Shown here one piece after another: positions 1-8,710 of a stretch of 64,000 nt of DNA (positions are counted from its first letter, which is position 1; the number at the start of each line of letters is the position of its first letter). This DNA comes from Phycobacter sedimenti (lineage in GTDB: Bacteria > Pseudomonadota > Alphaproteobacteria > Rhodobacterales > Rhodobacteraceae). The stretch spans positions 124,001 through 188,000 of the forward strand of contig NZ_JBBVGR010000002.1 of assembly GCF_038148855.1 (NCBI RefSeq). Reading direction: 5' to 3'. The notes under the pieces were generated by a model that ran no database searches, was not told where the DNA came from, and saw only the letters and a program-made list of their open reading frames with translations. The translations under genes were made by a program, and so were the position numbers.

Positions 1-2
1 CC

Positions 3-968
3 CAGCCCGGCGGGCGTCCACACGGAGAGACTGAGGCTTTGGCGCAGGCGGGGGCGGCCGCGCACGGTGCCACAGCCTATGTGACGCTCGAGCCCTGTTC
101 GCACCACGGGGAAACGCCGCCTTGCGCGCAGGCCCTGATCGATGCGGGTGTGGCCCGTGTCGTCGCCGCCATCGGAGATAGCGACCCAAGGGTCTCGGGG
201 CAGGGGTTCGAGATGCTGCGCTATGCGGGGATCGAGGTCACGACCGGTGTCCTCGCCGAAGAGGCCGCGCGCGACCATGCCGGGTTTTTCCTCAAGACCG
301 AACAGGGCCGCCCCTTGGTGACGCTGAAACTGGCGGGCAGTTTTGACGGCCGTATCGCGACCGGATCGGGCCAGAGCAAGTGGATCACCGGCCCCGAGGC
401 GCGCCGCGCGGTGCATGCCATGCGGGCCAGCCATGATGCGGTGATGGTCGGGGCGGGTACGGTACGTGCCGATGATCCGTCGCTGACGGTCCGTGATCTC
501 GGGGTTGAGCGGCAGCCGGTGCGGGTGATCGCTTCGCGGCATCTGGACCTTCCGCTGATGAGCCAGCTCGCCCGCACCGCAAACGAGGTGCCGGTCTGGC
601 TGTGCCATGGGCAGGGCGCCGATGTGGAGCGTCTGCGCGCCTGGGAGGGACTCGGCGCCCGTCTGATCCCCTGCGCCAGCCACGGGGTGCAACTGTCGGC
701 AGCGGATGTTGTGCAGCAGTTGGGTCAGGCCGGGTTGACGCGGGTGTTCTGCGAAGGGGGCAGCGCCCTTGCAGCCTCTCTGTTGGCCTTTGATCTCGTG
801 GATGAGCTGATCGGCTTTACCGCCGGTATCGGCATTGGCGCCGAAGGGCTGCCCTCGATCGGGGCCCTGGGACTGGGACGTCTGGATGAGGCGCCAAGGT
901 TTGAGCTGGTCGAGGCGCGCCCGATTGGCCGCGATATCCTGCACCGCTGGCGGCGCGCGCTGGCATAG
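3..968 (+). CDS. ribD: Bifunctional riboflavin deaminase/reductase RibD (5' end outside window)
   Basis: Catalyses two successive cytosolic steps of riboflavin synthesis: deamination of the pyrimidine made from GTP, then NADPH reduction of its ribosyl side chain. The frame is open to the window edge, so the N-terminus is missing. The zinc deaminase motif is visible as PHGE (usually HAE) followed by PCSHHGETPPC, and the reductase domain carries DAVMVGAGTVRADDPSLTVR. The Ala-to-Gly change inside the HAE motif keeps the zinc-binding His and the catalytic Glu. It is the first rib gene here and converges on kpsC, with only about 12 bp between stops. Its partners ribE, ribB-type and ribH follow downstream on the same strand. 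Identification is secure; only the start is unknown. Confidence 0.95.
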   Translation, partial: QPGGRPHGETEALAQAGAAAHGATAYVTLEPCSHHGETPPCAQALIDAGVARVVAAIGDSDPRVSGQGFEMLRYAGIEVTTGVLAEEAARDHAGFFLKTEQGRPLVTLKLAGSFDGRIATGSGQSKWITGPEARRAVHAMRASHDAVMVGAGTVRADDPSLTVRDLGVERQPVRVIASRHLDLPLMSQLARTANEVPVWLCHGQGADVERLRAWEGLGARLIPCASHGVQLSAADVVQQLGQAGLTRVFCEGGSALAASLLAFDLVDELIGFTAGIGIGAEGLPSIGALGLGRLDEAPRFELVEARPIGRDILHRWRRALA

Positions 969-980
969 GCGGCATCAGCC

Positions 981-3008
981 CTAGCGCCACAGGTGGGCGT
1001 AGCTGGCAAACAGCCCCTGCAGTTTCGACAGGCTCCGGTTGGCCAGCCCCGCCCGCGCCTGCTGCCCAGTTGCCAGACGTTCCACAACCACCTCAACCGG
1101 GCAGGGCTGACCGGTGACCGGATCAAGGTAGCGCGGATAGTCGATCAGAACCGCATGGGCGAGACCGGCCAGACCGGGGCGCGCCTTGCGCCAGGCCGGG
1201 GCCGAGATCATGTCGCGCGTCAGCCCCCAGCCCGCATAGAAGGGCGTGCCGAGCACGGTGACCTTCACCCCGCGCAAGAGCGCCTCGAACCCAAGGAGCG
1301 AGGTCATCGTCCAGACCTCCTGCACCTCATCCAACAGCGCCATGGGATCGGCATTGCGTGCCACCACATCGGCCAGACCTTCGGGGATGATCTCGGCTGG
1401 CACCTCTCCCTTGCGCAGGCCTGCCTCCACGTCCGGGTGGGGCTTGTAGATGATCACCGCATCCGGGTTTTCGGCGCGCACGCGGCGCAGCAGATCGAGG
1501 TTGCTGCGCACCTTGCCTGCGCCAGCGAGAATGGAGGCGTCGTCCTCGACCTGTCCCGGCACCAGAATCCGGTGGCCGGGCGGCAGATCGGGCAGGTCGC
1601 CGCGCAGATTGTATTTTGAAATGCTGTCGCGCGTCAGGGACTTGATCAGCCGTTCGGCGCGCTGCGTCTCGGCATCGCTCATATCCGCGCGCTTTGCAAT
1701 CAGATCATCCAGATCCGAGGGGTGGCGCGGATCGTAGTAGATGCCCTGCCGGTCCAGCACCAGCGACATGGGCGGGACCAGCTCGGCGCCAAGGCCGCGT
1801 GAGCGCAGAAACCCGTCTTCAAGGCGAAAGGCCCCGGCGTGGGATGTGTCGGCCTTCGAGGCCCAGACCATCCAGTTGCGCCCGCTCTTGCGTGCCTTCT
1901 CGGGGTCATCGGTGAACAGCACTTTCCGCTCGCGGCCAAAGAAGCCCTGCAGAGGCTTTCGCTTCCACAGACGCATGCCCGAGGCGGCCCAGCCGACCCG
2001 ATCCTGCCGCCATGCGCGCACGCGGGCCTCTAGATTGTCGATGACGCATTCGATGTCACACAGTCGGTCGCGGAACGGATCGTACCAGGTGGGGTAAAGG
2101 ATCATCGCCCCGGTGAACAGCTGCGCCCGTGTCAGGCGCCGGTGGCGGCGCGGGGGCGGGAACTCGTCCCGCGTGAGGCCCCATCCGGCATAGAAAGGCT
2201 GGCCAAAGACGCGGGGCTTGTGCCCGGCGAGGATGGCTTCGAACCCCAGTTGCGATGAGACGGTGTAAACGCCGACAGCCCCTTCCAGCAGCTGCCAGGG
2301 GGAGACGGGATCGCTGAGAATGCTGGTCCGGTCATTGGCGTCCTTCTGGCCGAAATAACCGTGCCTGAACCCGGCGCGGGTCTCGGGGTGGGTCTTGATC
2401 ACGATGCGCGCGCCGGGGTTTTCCTCTTGCGCAAAGACCAGCATCTCCCGGAACCGCGCCGCATCCGCGCCTGATGCGGTGACCGAGGCATCCCCGCGCG
2501 CCTGATCCACCACCAGAACATAGCCGGGATCCGGCACCGGAGCCGCAGGCGCATAGGCGTTGTATTTGCTGAGGTGCGCATCCATCAGCCGCCCGATGGC
2601 ATCACGGGCGCGGCGCATCATCTGGCTGTCATCGAGGGGATGCGTGGCCAGAAGCTGCTCCAGGTCAGATGGGATGGAGGGGTCGAAATGCACGCCCGAG
2701 CGGTCCAGCAGAAGGCCCACGGGCGGCTCTCCGGCGCGGCCGGGCTGCACTGAGCGCAGAAAGGCGTCTTCCACCCGCAGCAGATCGGCGCCCCGTTCCC
2801 GCGCCACGGCGCGGCCCCGGTGGGCGGTGGGAGAGTTGCCCCAGATCCCGACCAGATCACCGTCGCCGGGCAGACCAAGGCGGATGTCATATCCCGCCAG
2901 CGTCAGAATGCGCCTCAGGCGCTTTTGTGTGAGGAACCCGCCATTGTAGACGAAAAGCCGGGATCTGTTGATCCCGGCTTTGCCATTGCCATGCGGCATG
3001 TCGTGCAT
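981..3008 (-). CDS. kpsC: Capsule polysaccharide glycosyltransferase KpsC (two-module)
   Basis: Member of the KpsC/WcbA capsule family (Capsule_synth). In group 2 capsule systems KpsC is a beta-Kdo transferase that extends the lipid linker on which capsule is built. The protein is an obvious internal duplication: RVEDAFLRS/RLEDGFLRS, KTHPE/KPHPD, SQLGFEAIL/SLLGFEALL and PFYAGWGLTRD appear once in each half, as expected for a dual-module KpsC. The start at 3008 (MHDMPHG) lies about 10 bp after the stop of the export lipoprotein gene; an ATG at 2999 is also possible. Longer upstream starts would run into that gene and look non-coding. It is the last gene of the three-gene minus-strand set kpsS-export lipoprotein-kpsC, giving about 675 residues. 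Confidence 0.9.
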   Translation of the reverse strand: MHDMPHGNGKAGINRSRLFVYNGGFLTQKRLRRILTLAGYDIRLGLPGDGDLVGIWGNSPTAHRGRAVARERGADLLRVEDAFLRSVQPGRAGEPPVGLLLDRSGVHFDPSIPSDLEQLLATHPLDDSQMMRRARDAIGRLMDAHLSKYNAYAPAAPVPDPGYVLVVDQARGDASVTASGADAARFREMLVFAQEENPGARIVIKTHPETRAGFRHGYFGQKDANDRTSILSDPVSPWQLLEGAVGVYTVSSQLGFEAILAGHKPRVFGQPFYAGWGLTRDEFPPPRRHRRLTRAQLFTGAMILYPTWYDPFRDRLCDIECVIDNLEARVRAWRQDRVGWAASGMRLWKRKPLQGFFGRERKVLFTDDPEKARKSGRNWMVWASKADTSHAGAFRLEDGFLRSRGLGAELVPPMSLVLDRQGIYYDPRHPSDLDDLIAKRADMSDAETQRAERLIKSLTRDSISKYNLRGDLPDLPPGHRILVPGQVEDDASILAGAGKVRSNLDLLRRVRAENPDAVIIYKPHPDVEAGLRKGEVPAEIIPEGLADVVARNADPMALLDEVQEVWTMTSLLGFEALLRGVKVTVLGTPFYAGWGLTRDMISAPAWRKARPGLAGLAHAVLIDYPRYLDPVTGQPCPVEVVVERLATGQQARAGLANRSLSKLQGLFASYAHLWR

Positions 3009-3018
3009 CGGTTTGAGA

Positions 3019-4149
3019 TCACTCAAGGATGGAGGCTGCACTGGACACCGAGCCGAGCGGTGTGACCAGCAGCGAGATGGTCTTGGTCCACTGGGCGTAG
3101 GGCGCCTCGGTGACGTAAAGGGTATCATCGTCGCGGATCACGAAGTCGCGGGCGATGAACAGGCCGTTCGGTTGCGTGAGGTTCAGTACGTAGACCATGC
3201 GCTGCGCCCCGATCAGATCGTCGCGTCCCAGAACCTGATTGGCAATCTCGGCCGGTTCGTTGCGCAGGATGAAGACGCCCGTCGGATCCGACGCGGTGGA
3301 GATCAGGCCGCCGACCTGGGCGATCGCCTCGAGCGCGGACAGGTCCTGGCTCTCGAACGGCACACGGGCCTGCGCACTGGTGGCGCCAAGCGCGGTGTAG
3401 GAGCGCGTGTCCTCCTCGACAAGGATCTTGTCGCCGCCGCGCAGGGCGATATCGAGTTCGGGGTGATCGTAGAGATCCTGGAACCAGATCTTGCCCTGGG
3501 TACTACCCCGAATGATGGTGACCTGTGCGATCTCCGGCTGAATGGTGACGCCGCCCGCCTGCGCCAGCATGGTGGCAAGGGTTCGGGTCGGACGTTCGAT
3601 GGGGTAGATGCCCTGGCCGGTCACCGCGCCCGTCAGGCTGACGGTGGCGCCATCACCGGCGAGGCGGCGCACCTGCACCTGCGGATCCGGCGTCTGATCC
3701 TCTAGCCTCTTGGTAATTATTTCGCGCAGCTGATCGGGGGTATTGCCCGAAGCGCGCACGCGGCCGGCATAGGGCACGAAGATATATCCGGCGCTGTCGA
3801 CCTGCACTTCTTCCAGCGCGGTCGCATTGGTGGCCTCGGCGGCCAGAAGGCCATCGTCGACGTTTTCCCAGATCGTCAGGCCCAGCACGTCGCCGGGGCG
3901 GATGGTGTCAGAGGTCAGCTGTCCGGCGGATGTGAAGCTATCGGAAAAGCCAAGTGCAGGCACCACGGCCGTTGCACGGGCCACCCGGTCGTTGACAGAA
4001 ACGACAAAGGCATCGCCCTGCTTCTGTACCGAGCCGGCGAAGATCTGACGCTTGTTCGGGCCGACCTTCGGCAGACCACAGGAAGCCGCCAGCGAAAGAG
4101 CTGCCAGAATCGCGATGGGGCGCGCCCAGCGGAATGGGACGTGTGACAC
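3019..4149 (-). CDS. Outer-membrane polysaccharide export lipoprotein (Wza/KpsD-like)
   Basis: Polysaccharide export protein that would form the outer-membrane exit channel for capsule or exopolysaccharide. A short hydrophobic signal ends in a lipobox, LAASC, with the lipidated Cys at about residue 24. The Poly_export/SLBB-like region follows (GYIFVPYAGRV, then TPDPQVQVRRL), and a second beta-grasp-like segment lies toward the C-terminus. The start is a GTG at 4149 preceded by a strong GAGGAG Shine-Dalgarno, which favours this start over any internal codon. The length, 376 residues, is typical of Wza/KpsD-type proteins. It sits between kpsS and kpsC, so export of a KpsC/KpsS-initiated polymer is the likely job. 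The inner-membrane exporter (KpsM/T/E) is not in the window. Confidence 0.88.
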   Translation of the reverse strand: MSHVPFRWARPIAILAALSLAASCGLPKVGPNKRQIFAGSVQKQGDAFVVSVNDRVARATAVVPALGFSDSFTSAGQLTSDTIRPGDVLGLTIWENVDDGLLAAEATNATALEEVQVDSAGYIFVPYAGRVRASGNTPDQLREIITKRLEDQTPDPQVQVRRLAGDGATVSLTGAVTGQGIYPIERPTRTLATMLAQAGGVTIQPEIAQVTIIRGSTQGKIWFQDLYDHPELDIALRGGDKILVEEDTRSYTALGATSAQARVPFESQDLSALEAIAQVGGLISTASDPTGVFILRNEPAEIANQVLGRDDLIGAQRMVYVLNLTQPNGLFIARDFVIRDDDTLYVTEAPYAQWTKTISLLVTPLGSVSSAASILE

Positions 4150-4245
4150 TGCTCGGTCTCCTCGACCTATTATTGTTTTGCCTCAATTTTTTGGGATACC
4201 CTAGCGCAGTGACGTTGGAAAATCCAGCCTCCCGACGCTTTGGAG

Positions 4246-5541
4246 TCAGCTCACCGCCCGCAACTGTTGCCGCGGCGCCGCTGTGCCCTGTTTCAGCGCA
4301 TCGTAAGGATCGTCCGGGGCCAGCATCATGTCGACCACCTGCCGCAGCAGCTGTCGGCGCCCTTTCTTGGAGTAATACCCGCCCGGCAGTTGCGATGTCT
4401 CGAGCAGATAGCGACGATACTCCTTGTAGGCCCGGTTGTCTGGGCGGGCGGGAGTGGCAAAAAACTCCGGCAGGCTCTGAGTGGAGACGAACTCGGATTT
4501 GTCATAGACCGCGCGGCCAAAGACCTTGAGCGGGATGCCCCGCCACAGGACCTGCTGGCCGGCGGTGGAGTTCACGGTGATCGCCGTGCGCGCCTCGTTC
4601 AGAAGCTGCGCAAGCTTGCCCCCTCGCACGTAGTGGATGCGGTGGCCGATGTCATGCTCGCGGGCCAGACGGCGCACCACGCTGCGCAACGGCACCCGCC
4701 CATCCTCGAGCGGGTGGGCCTTGACCACCAGATGATGATGTCGGGGGGCGCCATCGGCAAAGCCGGTGATCACCTCCTCCAGAAAATCGCTCATGCTGTC
4801 AAAGGGAGAGTGCATCTGGAACGAGCTGTCGTGCTCCAGCTGCAAAAGCGCCAGATGATAGGGAAAGCCGCCATTGCGGATCCGCCAGGTGGCCAGACGT
4901 CGCTCAAGCGCCTGAAATGGCATCAGAAGAAGGCGTTTGAGGTACAACTGGAATTCCCGTGCGACCGGCAGGGCGCGGTGCGGGCGAAAGTTCCGGTAGC
5001 CCCGGTTCCAGAACATCACGAACCAATGATAGAGCGCCCCGTAAAAGACGTGCTGGCGCATGTCGCCCCAATGGGACGGGGGCAGGGGCGCCTCCATGTC
5101 CGAGCGCTCCAGCGCCAGCTGCATATCGGCCACGGACATCTCCATCAGGCGGGAGTTCCCATTGGATCCTTCCCGTTCGTAGGTGACCCAGTAAGGGCGC
5201 AGGTAGCCCTCTTCAAAGACATGAACCGTCAGGCCGCGCGATTTGGCCTGCCGCACCGCCTCGGCGTGGATCGGGCGGGTGTCGCCATAAAGGACGATAT
5301 CCGTAATGCCACGGTCCTTGCAGATCTCTGCAAGCCTGTCCGGCCAATCTTCAGGCGTGCCGCGATAGGGGATGTAACTGGCCCGGTGTCGCCAGAAAAC
5401 GCTGTCGCCTGCGTTGAAGCCAACCCGCCAGACCGTGCAGCCCGCCGCCCGCAGCATCGCGCCAAGGCCGTTGAAAAACGGCCCGTGCGGTCCCTGTAGA
5501 AACAGGAAGCAGCGATGCGGATCAGGATCGGCTCTGGACAT
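4246..5541 (-). CDS. kpsS: Capsule polysaccharide biosynthesis protein KpsS
   Basis: KpsS-type capsule protein of the same superfamily as KpsC but with a single module. KpsS adds the first beta-Kdo to the phosphatidylglycerol acceptor in group 2 capsules. The N-terminal FLFLQGPHGPFFNGLG is characteristic, and TVNSTAGQQVLWRGIPLKVFG near the end matches the conserved acceptor/nucleotide region of this superfamily. It has 431 residues with an ATG start at 5541. It is the first gene of the minus-strand capsule set; about 96 bp separate it from the export lipoprotein gene. About 200 bp upstream, shared with the divergent ribE, should hold the promoters of both directions. Confidence 0.88.
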   Translation of the reverse strand: MSRADPDPHRCFLFLQGPHGPFFNGLGAMLRAAGCTVWRVGFNAGDSVFWRHRASYIPYRGTPEDWPDRLAEICKDRGITDIVLYGDTRPIHAEAVRQAKSRGLTVHVFEEGYLRPYWVTYEREGSNGNSRLMEMSVADMQLALERSDMEAPLPPSHWGDMRQHVFYGALYHWFVMFWNRGYRNFRPHRALPVAREFQLYLKRLLLMPFQALERRLATWRIRNGGFPYHLALLQLEHDSSFQMHSPFDSMSDFLEEVITGFADGAPRHHHLVVKAHPLEDGRVPLRSVVRRLAREHDIGHRIHYVRGGKLAQLLNEARTAITVNSTAGQQVLWRGIPLKVFGRAVYDKSEFVSTQSLPEFFATPARPDNRAYKEYRRYLLETSQLPGGYYSKKGRRQLLRQVVDMMLAPDDPYDALKQGTAAPRQQLRAVS

Positions 5542-5740
5542 CAGACAACTCTGGTTTTCCGGGATGTTACCGCGACATGGTTAACGAATGACTGGGGCGA
5601 AACTATGACCTGCCTCGCCCATGGGCAACTGTCCTTGGGCGAGGGGGATTTGCATGCGGCGGCGTGCGGGAAGGCTTGTGAACCCCTCGGGCAGGCGCTA
5701 CCTCTGGGATCGAGAAAGAACAGGCACGGAGCGCCCCACC

Positions 5741-6328
5741 ATGTTTACAGGTATCATCACCGATGTCGGCACCATCGCCGAGCTGGAACAGCAGGGCGAT
5801 CTGCGCGCACGCATCAAGACCGGCTATGACACCTCCGGGATCGACCTTGGCGCCTCCATCGCCTCGGACGGTGTGTGCCTGACTGTGATCGAGCTTGGAC
5901 CGGACTGGTACGACGTGCAGATCTCGGCCGAGACGGTTTCGAAGACCAATATCGGCGCCTGGGACGTGGGGAAGCGGGTCAACCTGGAGCGCGCCCTGAA
6001 GGTGGGCGATGAGCTGGGCGGTCATATCGTGTCGGGCCATGTGGATGGCGTGGCCGAGGTGGTGGAGATCCGGGACGAGGGCGACAGCACCCGCGTCACC
6101 CTGCGCGCGCCGAAAGATCTGGCGCGCTTCATCGCGCCAAAGGGGTCGGTTGCTTTGAACGGGACCTCGCTGACGGTCAACGACGTTGAGGGCTGCGAGT
6201 TCGGCATCAACTTCATTCCCCACACCAAGGAGGTGACCACCTGGGGAGATGTGAAACTGGGCGATCAGGTCAACCTCGAGATCGACACGCTGGCCCGCTA
6301 CGTGGCGCGGCTGGCAGAGGCCGGGTGA
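5741..6328 (+). CDS. ribE: Riboflavin synthase, alpha chain
   Basis: Converts two molecules of 6,7-dimethyl-8-ribityllumazine to riboflavin and a pyrimidine product in the cytosol. The family signature MFTGIITDVGTI fixes the start at the ATG at 5741; the open frame upstream of it has no family similarity. The 195-residue protein shows the expected two-fold repeat of lumazine-binding barrels: SDGVCLTVIELG in the N-half corresponds to NGTSLTVNDVEG in the C-half, and HIVSGHVDGVAEV begins the second barrel. The stop codon overlaps the ATG of the next gene (TGATG), so the two are probably translationally coupled. It is divergent from kpsS. No FMN riboswitch is recognisable upstream. Confidence 0.96.
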   Translation: MFTGIITDVGTIAELEQQGDLRARIKTGYDTSGIDLGASIASDGVCLTVIELGPDWYDVQISAETVSKTNIGAWDVGKRVNLERALKVGDELGGHIVSGHVDGVAEVVEIRDEGDSTRVTLRAPKDLARFIAPKGSVALNGTSLTVNDVEGCEFGINFIPHTKEVTTWGDVKLGDQVNLEIDTLARYVARLAEAG

Positions 6329-6927
6329 TGCCCGGGCTGGCATCTGGCGCGGCGCTGGCCGGGATCGGACACAACAACGGACCCAGCATGGACGCAGGAC
6401 GCGCATGGCGCATCCATGCCTGGAAAAAGGCCCAGAAAAAACTGATGCCCAACACCATCCCGAAGCTGGTCCTGCAGATGCGGATCCGGCGGGCGGCGGA
6501 ACTGGGCATGGACTACAAGACCTATGCCCGTGTGCGGCAGACCTCGGGGCAGGACATCGCCGGGCTGCTGTTCTCCTCGAACGCGTTGCGCATCATCGCC
6601 TATGGCGCCCATATGCCTGACGCCGAGCGGCGCGCCCTCGACGCGGTCAGGAACTCCAGCAAGCTGGCGCTTGTCCACAGGCCGAACAACCCTGAGGCGG
6701 TTCTGGCGGCGCACCCTGTGCTGGATGCGGCGGGCGCGGCGCCAAGGTTCAACGAGAGCTGGTCCGAGATGCGTAGCAAGGTGCAGGCGTTGATCCACAG
6801 TCAGGGTCTGCCGGGAGCGTCTGTGGTGGTGATCGGTGATGCGCCGCTTGAAAGCGAATGGAGCACCGCCGCCCGCGCCGCCGCCTATCTGCCCGCTGCC
6901 GAGTATTTCGGCCACCACACAGGCTGA
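6328..6927 (+). CDS. Conserved hypothetical protein with IGHNNGP motif
   Basis: About 199 residues of unknown function. The ATG at 6328 overlaps the ribE stop as TGATG; a GTG one codon upstream is also possible. The N-terminus carries GIGHNNGP, a short motif I associate with unassigned alphaproteobacterial and phage-related proteins. A basic stretch follows (RIHAWKKAQKK), then an alpha-helical middle. The segment MRIRRAAELGMDYKTYARVR could be a DNA- or RNA-binding helix pair, but this is only an impression. There is no signal peptide or membrane segment. Position between ribE and the ribB-type gene suggests co-transcription with the riboflavin genes, but nothing in the sequence links it to flavin chemistry. 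Confidence 0.75.
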   Translation: MPGLASGAALAGIGHNNGPSMDAGRAWRIHAWKKAQKKLMPNTIPKLVLQMRIRRAAELGMDYKTYARVRQTSGQDIAGLLFSSNALRIIAYGAHMPDAERRALDAVRNSSKLALVHRPNNPEAVLAAHPVLDAAGAAPRFNESWSEMRSKVQALIHSQGLPGASVVVIGDAPLESEWSTAARAAAYLPAAEYFGHHTG

Positions 6928-7566
6928 CGCAGAAGCGTCGGCTTTTGAATGGAGCCACTGACGCAAAGCGGTCTCTCAGGGCGGATCAATATCGGCCTAT
7001 CTCGACTTTTTGCGGCGCGATCACCATGGCGTCGGAAGAGAGCGCAGTCACGACTGCAAAGTGACGGTTGCCACGACCGCCGCAACAGGGCGGCACATGG
7101 CCTTTTGATGCGTATCTGCCGGTGCCGCGTGATGCAGGAATTGCCTTTGCATTGCCGGACAGCTTTCTGACCAGCCCGGAACGGAGCAGAGATCTGCTGA
7201 AGAGCCATTGGCCGGGTATCCGGGTACCCCATGGCCGCCCCGTCTGGAGAGGGGGGCGGCACGTTGCTTTGGTGGGTCAGGTTGGTTCGGGGGAAGCGAG
7301 GCATCCGCCGTTCTCTGGCGGAAGGGGCTGCGCCGCTGGGAGAAACCGGGCTGAGTAACCTGGTAGACAGAACACCTGCAACCCGATCGATATGCGTCAT
7401 CCCGCCCGCCTGATAGCATCCGGGCCCGCGTGGTGGCGGCCTTCTGCGCATTTGCAAACGTGGCGTCGCTGATTCCTAGAGAGCCAAGCGGGCTGGCCTT
7501 TGCGGCGCGGCTGCGCTATCCCGCTGGCAACGCGGCAGCGCCTTTAGGGGGGCTGCGACACGGATC
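6928..7566. other. 640-bp intergenic stretch before the ribB-type gene
   Basis: No convincing gene. Open frames on both strands have low-complexity, Arg/Pro-rich translations typical of GC-rich shadows. It contains GC-rich hairpins: a perfect 8-bp stem at 7234-7241/7253-7260 (GCCGCCCC/GGGGCGGC) and a small CCGCC/GGCGG stem near 7308-7324. Neither is followed by a T tract. The conserved FMN-riboswitch strings seen in front of ribB in many bacteria were looked for and not found. A long leader or a small RNA is possible. Confidence 0.5.
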
Positions 7567-8709
7567 ATGAAAGGCCATGACATGAGCTTTGAAACACCGG
7601 GGCCGGTCGAGGCCCGCCTGCGCGACGCAATCAGCCCGATCGAAGAGATCATCGAAGAGGCGCGCCAGGGACGCATGTTCATCCTTGTGGACCATGAGGA
7701 CCGCGAGAACGAGGGCGATCTGGTCATCCCCGCCCAGTTTGCCGATGCTGAGGCCATCAACTTCATGGCAACCCACGGGCGCGGGCTGATCTGCCTGCCG
7801 ATGACCGCCGAGCGGATCGATGCCTTGGGTCTGCCGATGATGGCGGTGAACAACTCCTCGCGGCACGAGACCGCCTTTACCGTCTCGATCGAGGCGCGCG
7901 AAGGGGTCTCCACGGGCATCTCCGCCGCTGACCGGGCGCTGACCGTGGCGACCGCGATCAACGAACAGAACACCATGGCCGCCATCGCAACGCCGGGCCA
8001 TGTCTTCCCGCTGCGCGCAAAACGTGGCGGCGTCTTGGTGCGTGCGGGTCATACCGAGGCGGCAGTCGATATCTCGCGCCTGGCGGGGCTGCATCCTTCG
8101 GGCGTGATCTGCGAGATCATGAAGGAAGACGGCACCATGGCGCGCCTGCCGGATCTGGTGGAGTTCGCAGCCAAGCACGGACAGAAAATCGGCACCATCA
8201 GCGATCTGATCGCTTACCGGGCGCGGAATGATAACCTGGTGACGGAAACCTCCTGCGAGATGGTGACATCCGAGTTCGGCGGCGACTGGGAGATGCGTCT
8301 TTTCACCGACCAGACCCACGGGGTTGAGCACGTGGTGATGATCAAGGGCGATATCACCACGCCCGAGCCGGTTCTGGCCCGCACCCATGCCCTGCACGAG
8401 GCGACGGATATTCTGGGCCTCGGCCCGAAATCAGCCCGCCAGCTGCCCCGCGCGATGGAGATCATCGCCGCCGAGGGGCGCGGTGTGGTGACGCTGTTCC
8501 GCCAGCCGCGAAATGCGCTATATGCATACGAGGACGACGGATCGCGCACGGTGACGATCAAGCAGACAGGGATCGGCGCGCAGATCCTTTCGAACCTGGG
8601 CCTGAAAGATCTTATCCTGCTGACGGATTCGCCCTCGACCAAATATGTGGGTCTTGATGCCTATGGGCTGTCGATCGTCGGCACCCGTCCCATTCTGAAG
8701 GAAAAGTGA
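7567..8709 (+). CDS. ribB: 3,4-dihydroxy-2-butanone 4-phosphate synthase with degenerate GTP cyclohydrolase II domain (RibBX-like)
   Basis: The N-terminal half (about residues 20-220) is an intact DHBP synthase, which makes the four-carbon unit of riboflavin from ribulose 5-phosphate: DHEDRENEGDL at 42-52, MATHGRGLIC at 67-76 and HPSGVICEIM at 176-185 are the expected motifs. The C-terminal half has the RibA fold (GIGAQILSNLGLKDLILLT), but the segment normally holding the three zinc cysteines reads HALHEATDILGLGPKSARQL (274-293) and has none. The protein therefore probably cannot act as GTP cyclohydrolase II. Fusions of this kind have been called RibBX. The ATG at 7567 or the in-frame ATG at 7582 could be used. 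ribH begins 2 bp after the stop. Confidence 0.93.
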   Translation: MKGHDMSFETPGPVEARLRDAISPIEEIIEEARQGRMFILVDHEDRENEGDLVIPAQFADAEAINFMATHGRGLICLPMTAERIDALGLPMMAVNNSSRHETAFTVSIEAREGVSTGISAADRALTVATAINEQNTMAAIATPGHVFPLRAKRGGVLVRAGHTEAAVDISRLAGLHPSGVICEIMKEDGTMARLPDLVEFAAKHGQKIGTISDLIAYRARNDNLVTETSCEMVTSEFGGDWEMRLFTDQTHGVEHVVMIKGDITTPEPVLARTHALHEATDILGLGPKSARQLPRAMEIIAAEGRGVVTLFRQPRNALYAYEDDGSRTVTIKQTGIGAQILSNLGLKDLILLTDSPSTKYVGLDAYGLSIVGTRPILKEK

Positions 8710-8710
8710 T

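Noticed and set aside
5621..5741. A longer RibE start at 5621
   Set aside because: The extra 40 residues have no family similarity and the canonical MFTGII start lies at 5741.
6885..7457. A 190-residue minus-strand frame in the long rib gap
   Set aside because: Composition is Arg/Pro/Ala-rich as expected for a GC-rich shadow; no motif or Shine-Dalgarno.
7260..7460. Possible FMN or cobalamin riboswitch before the ribB-type gene
   Set aside because: Conserved strings of either class were not found on reading; only plain hairpins are visible.
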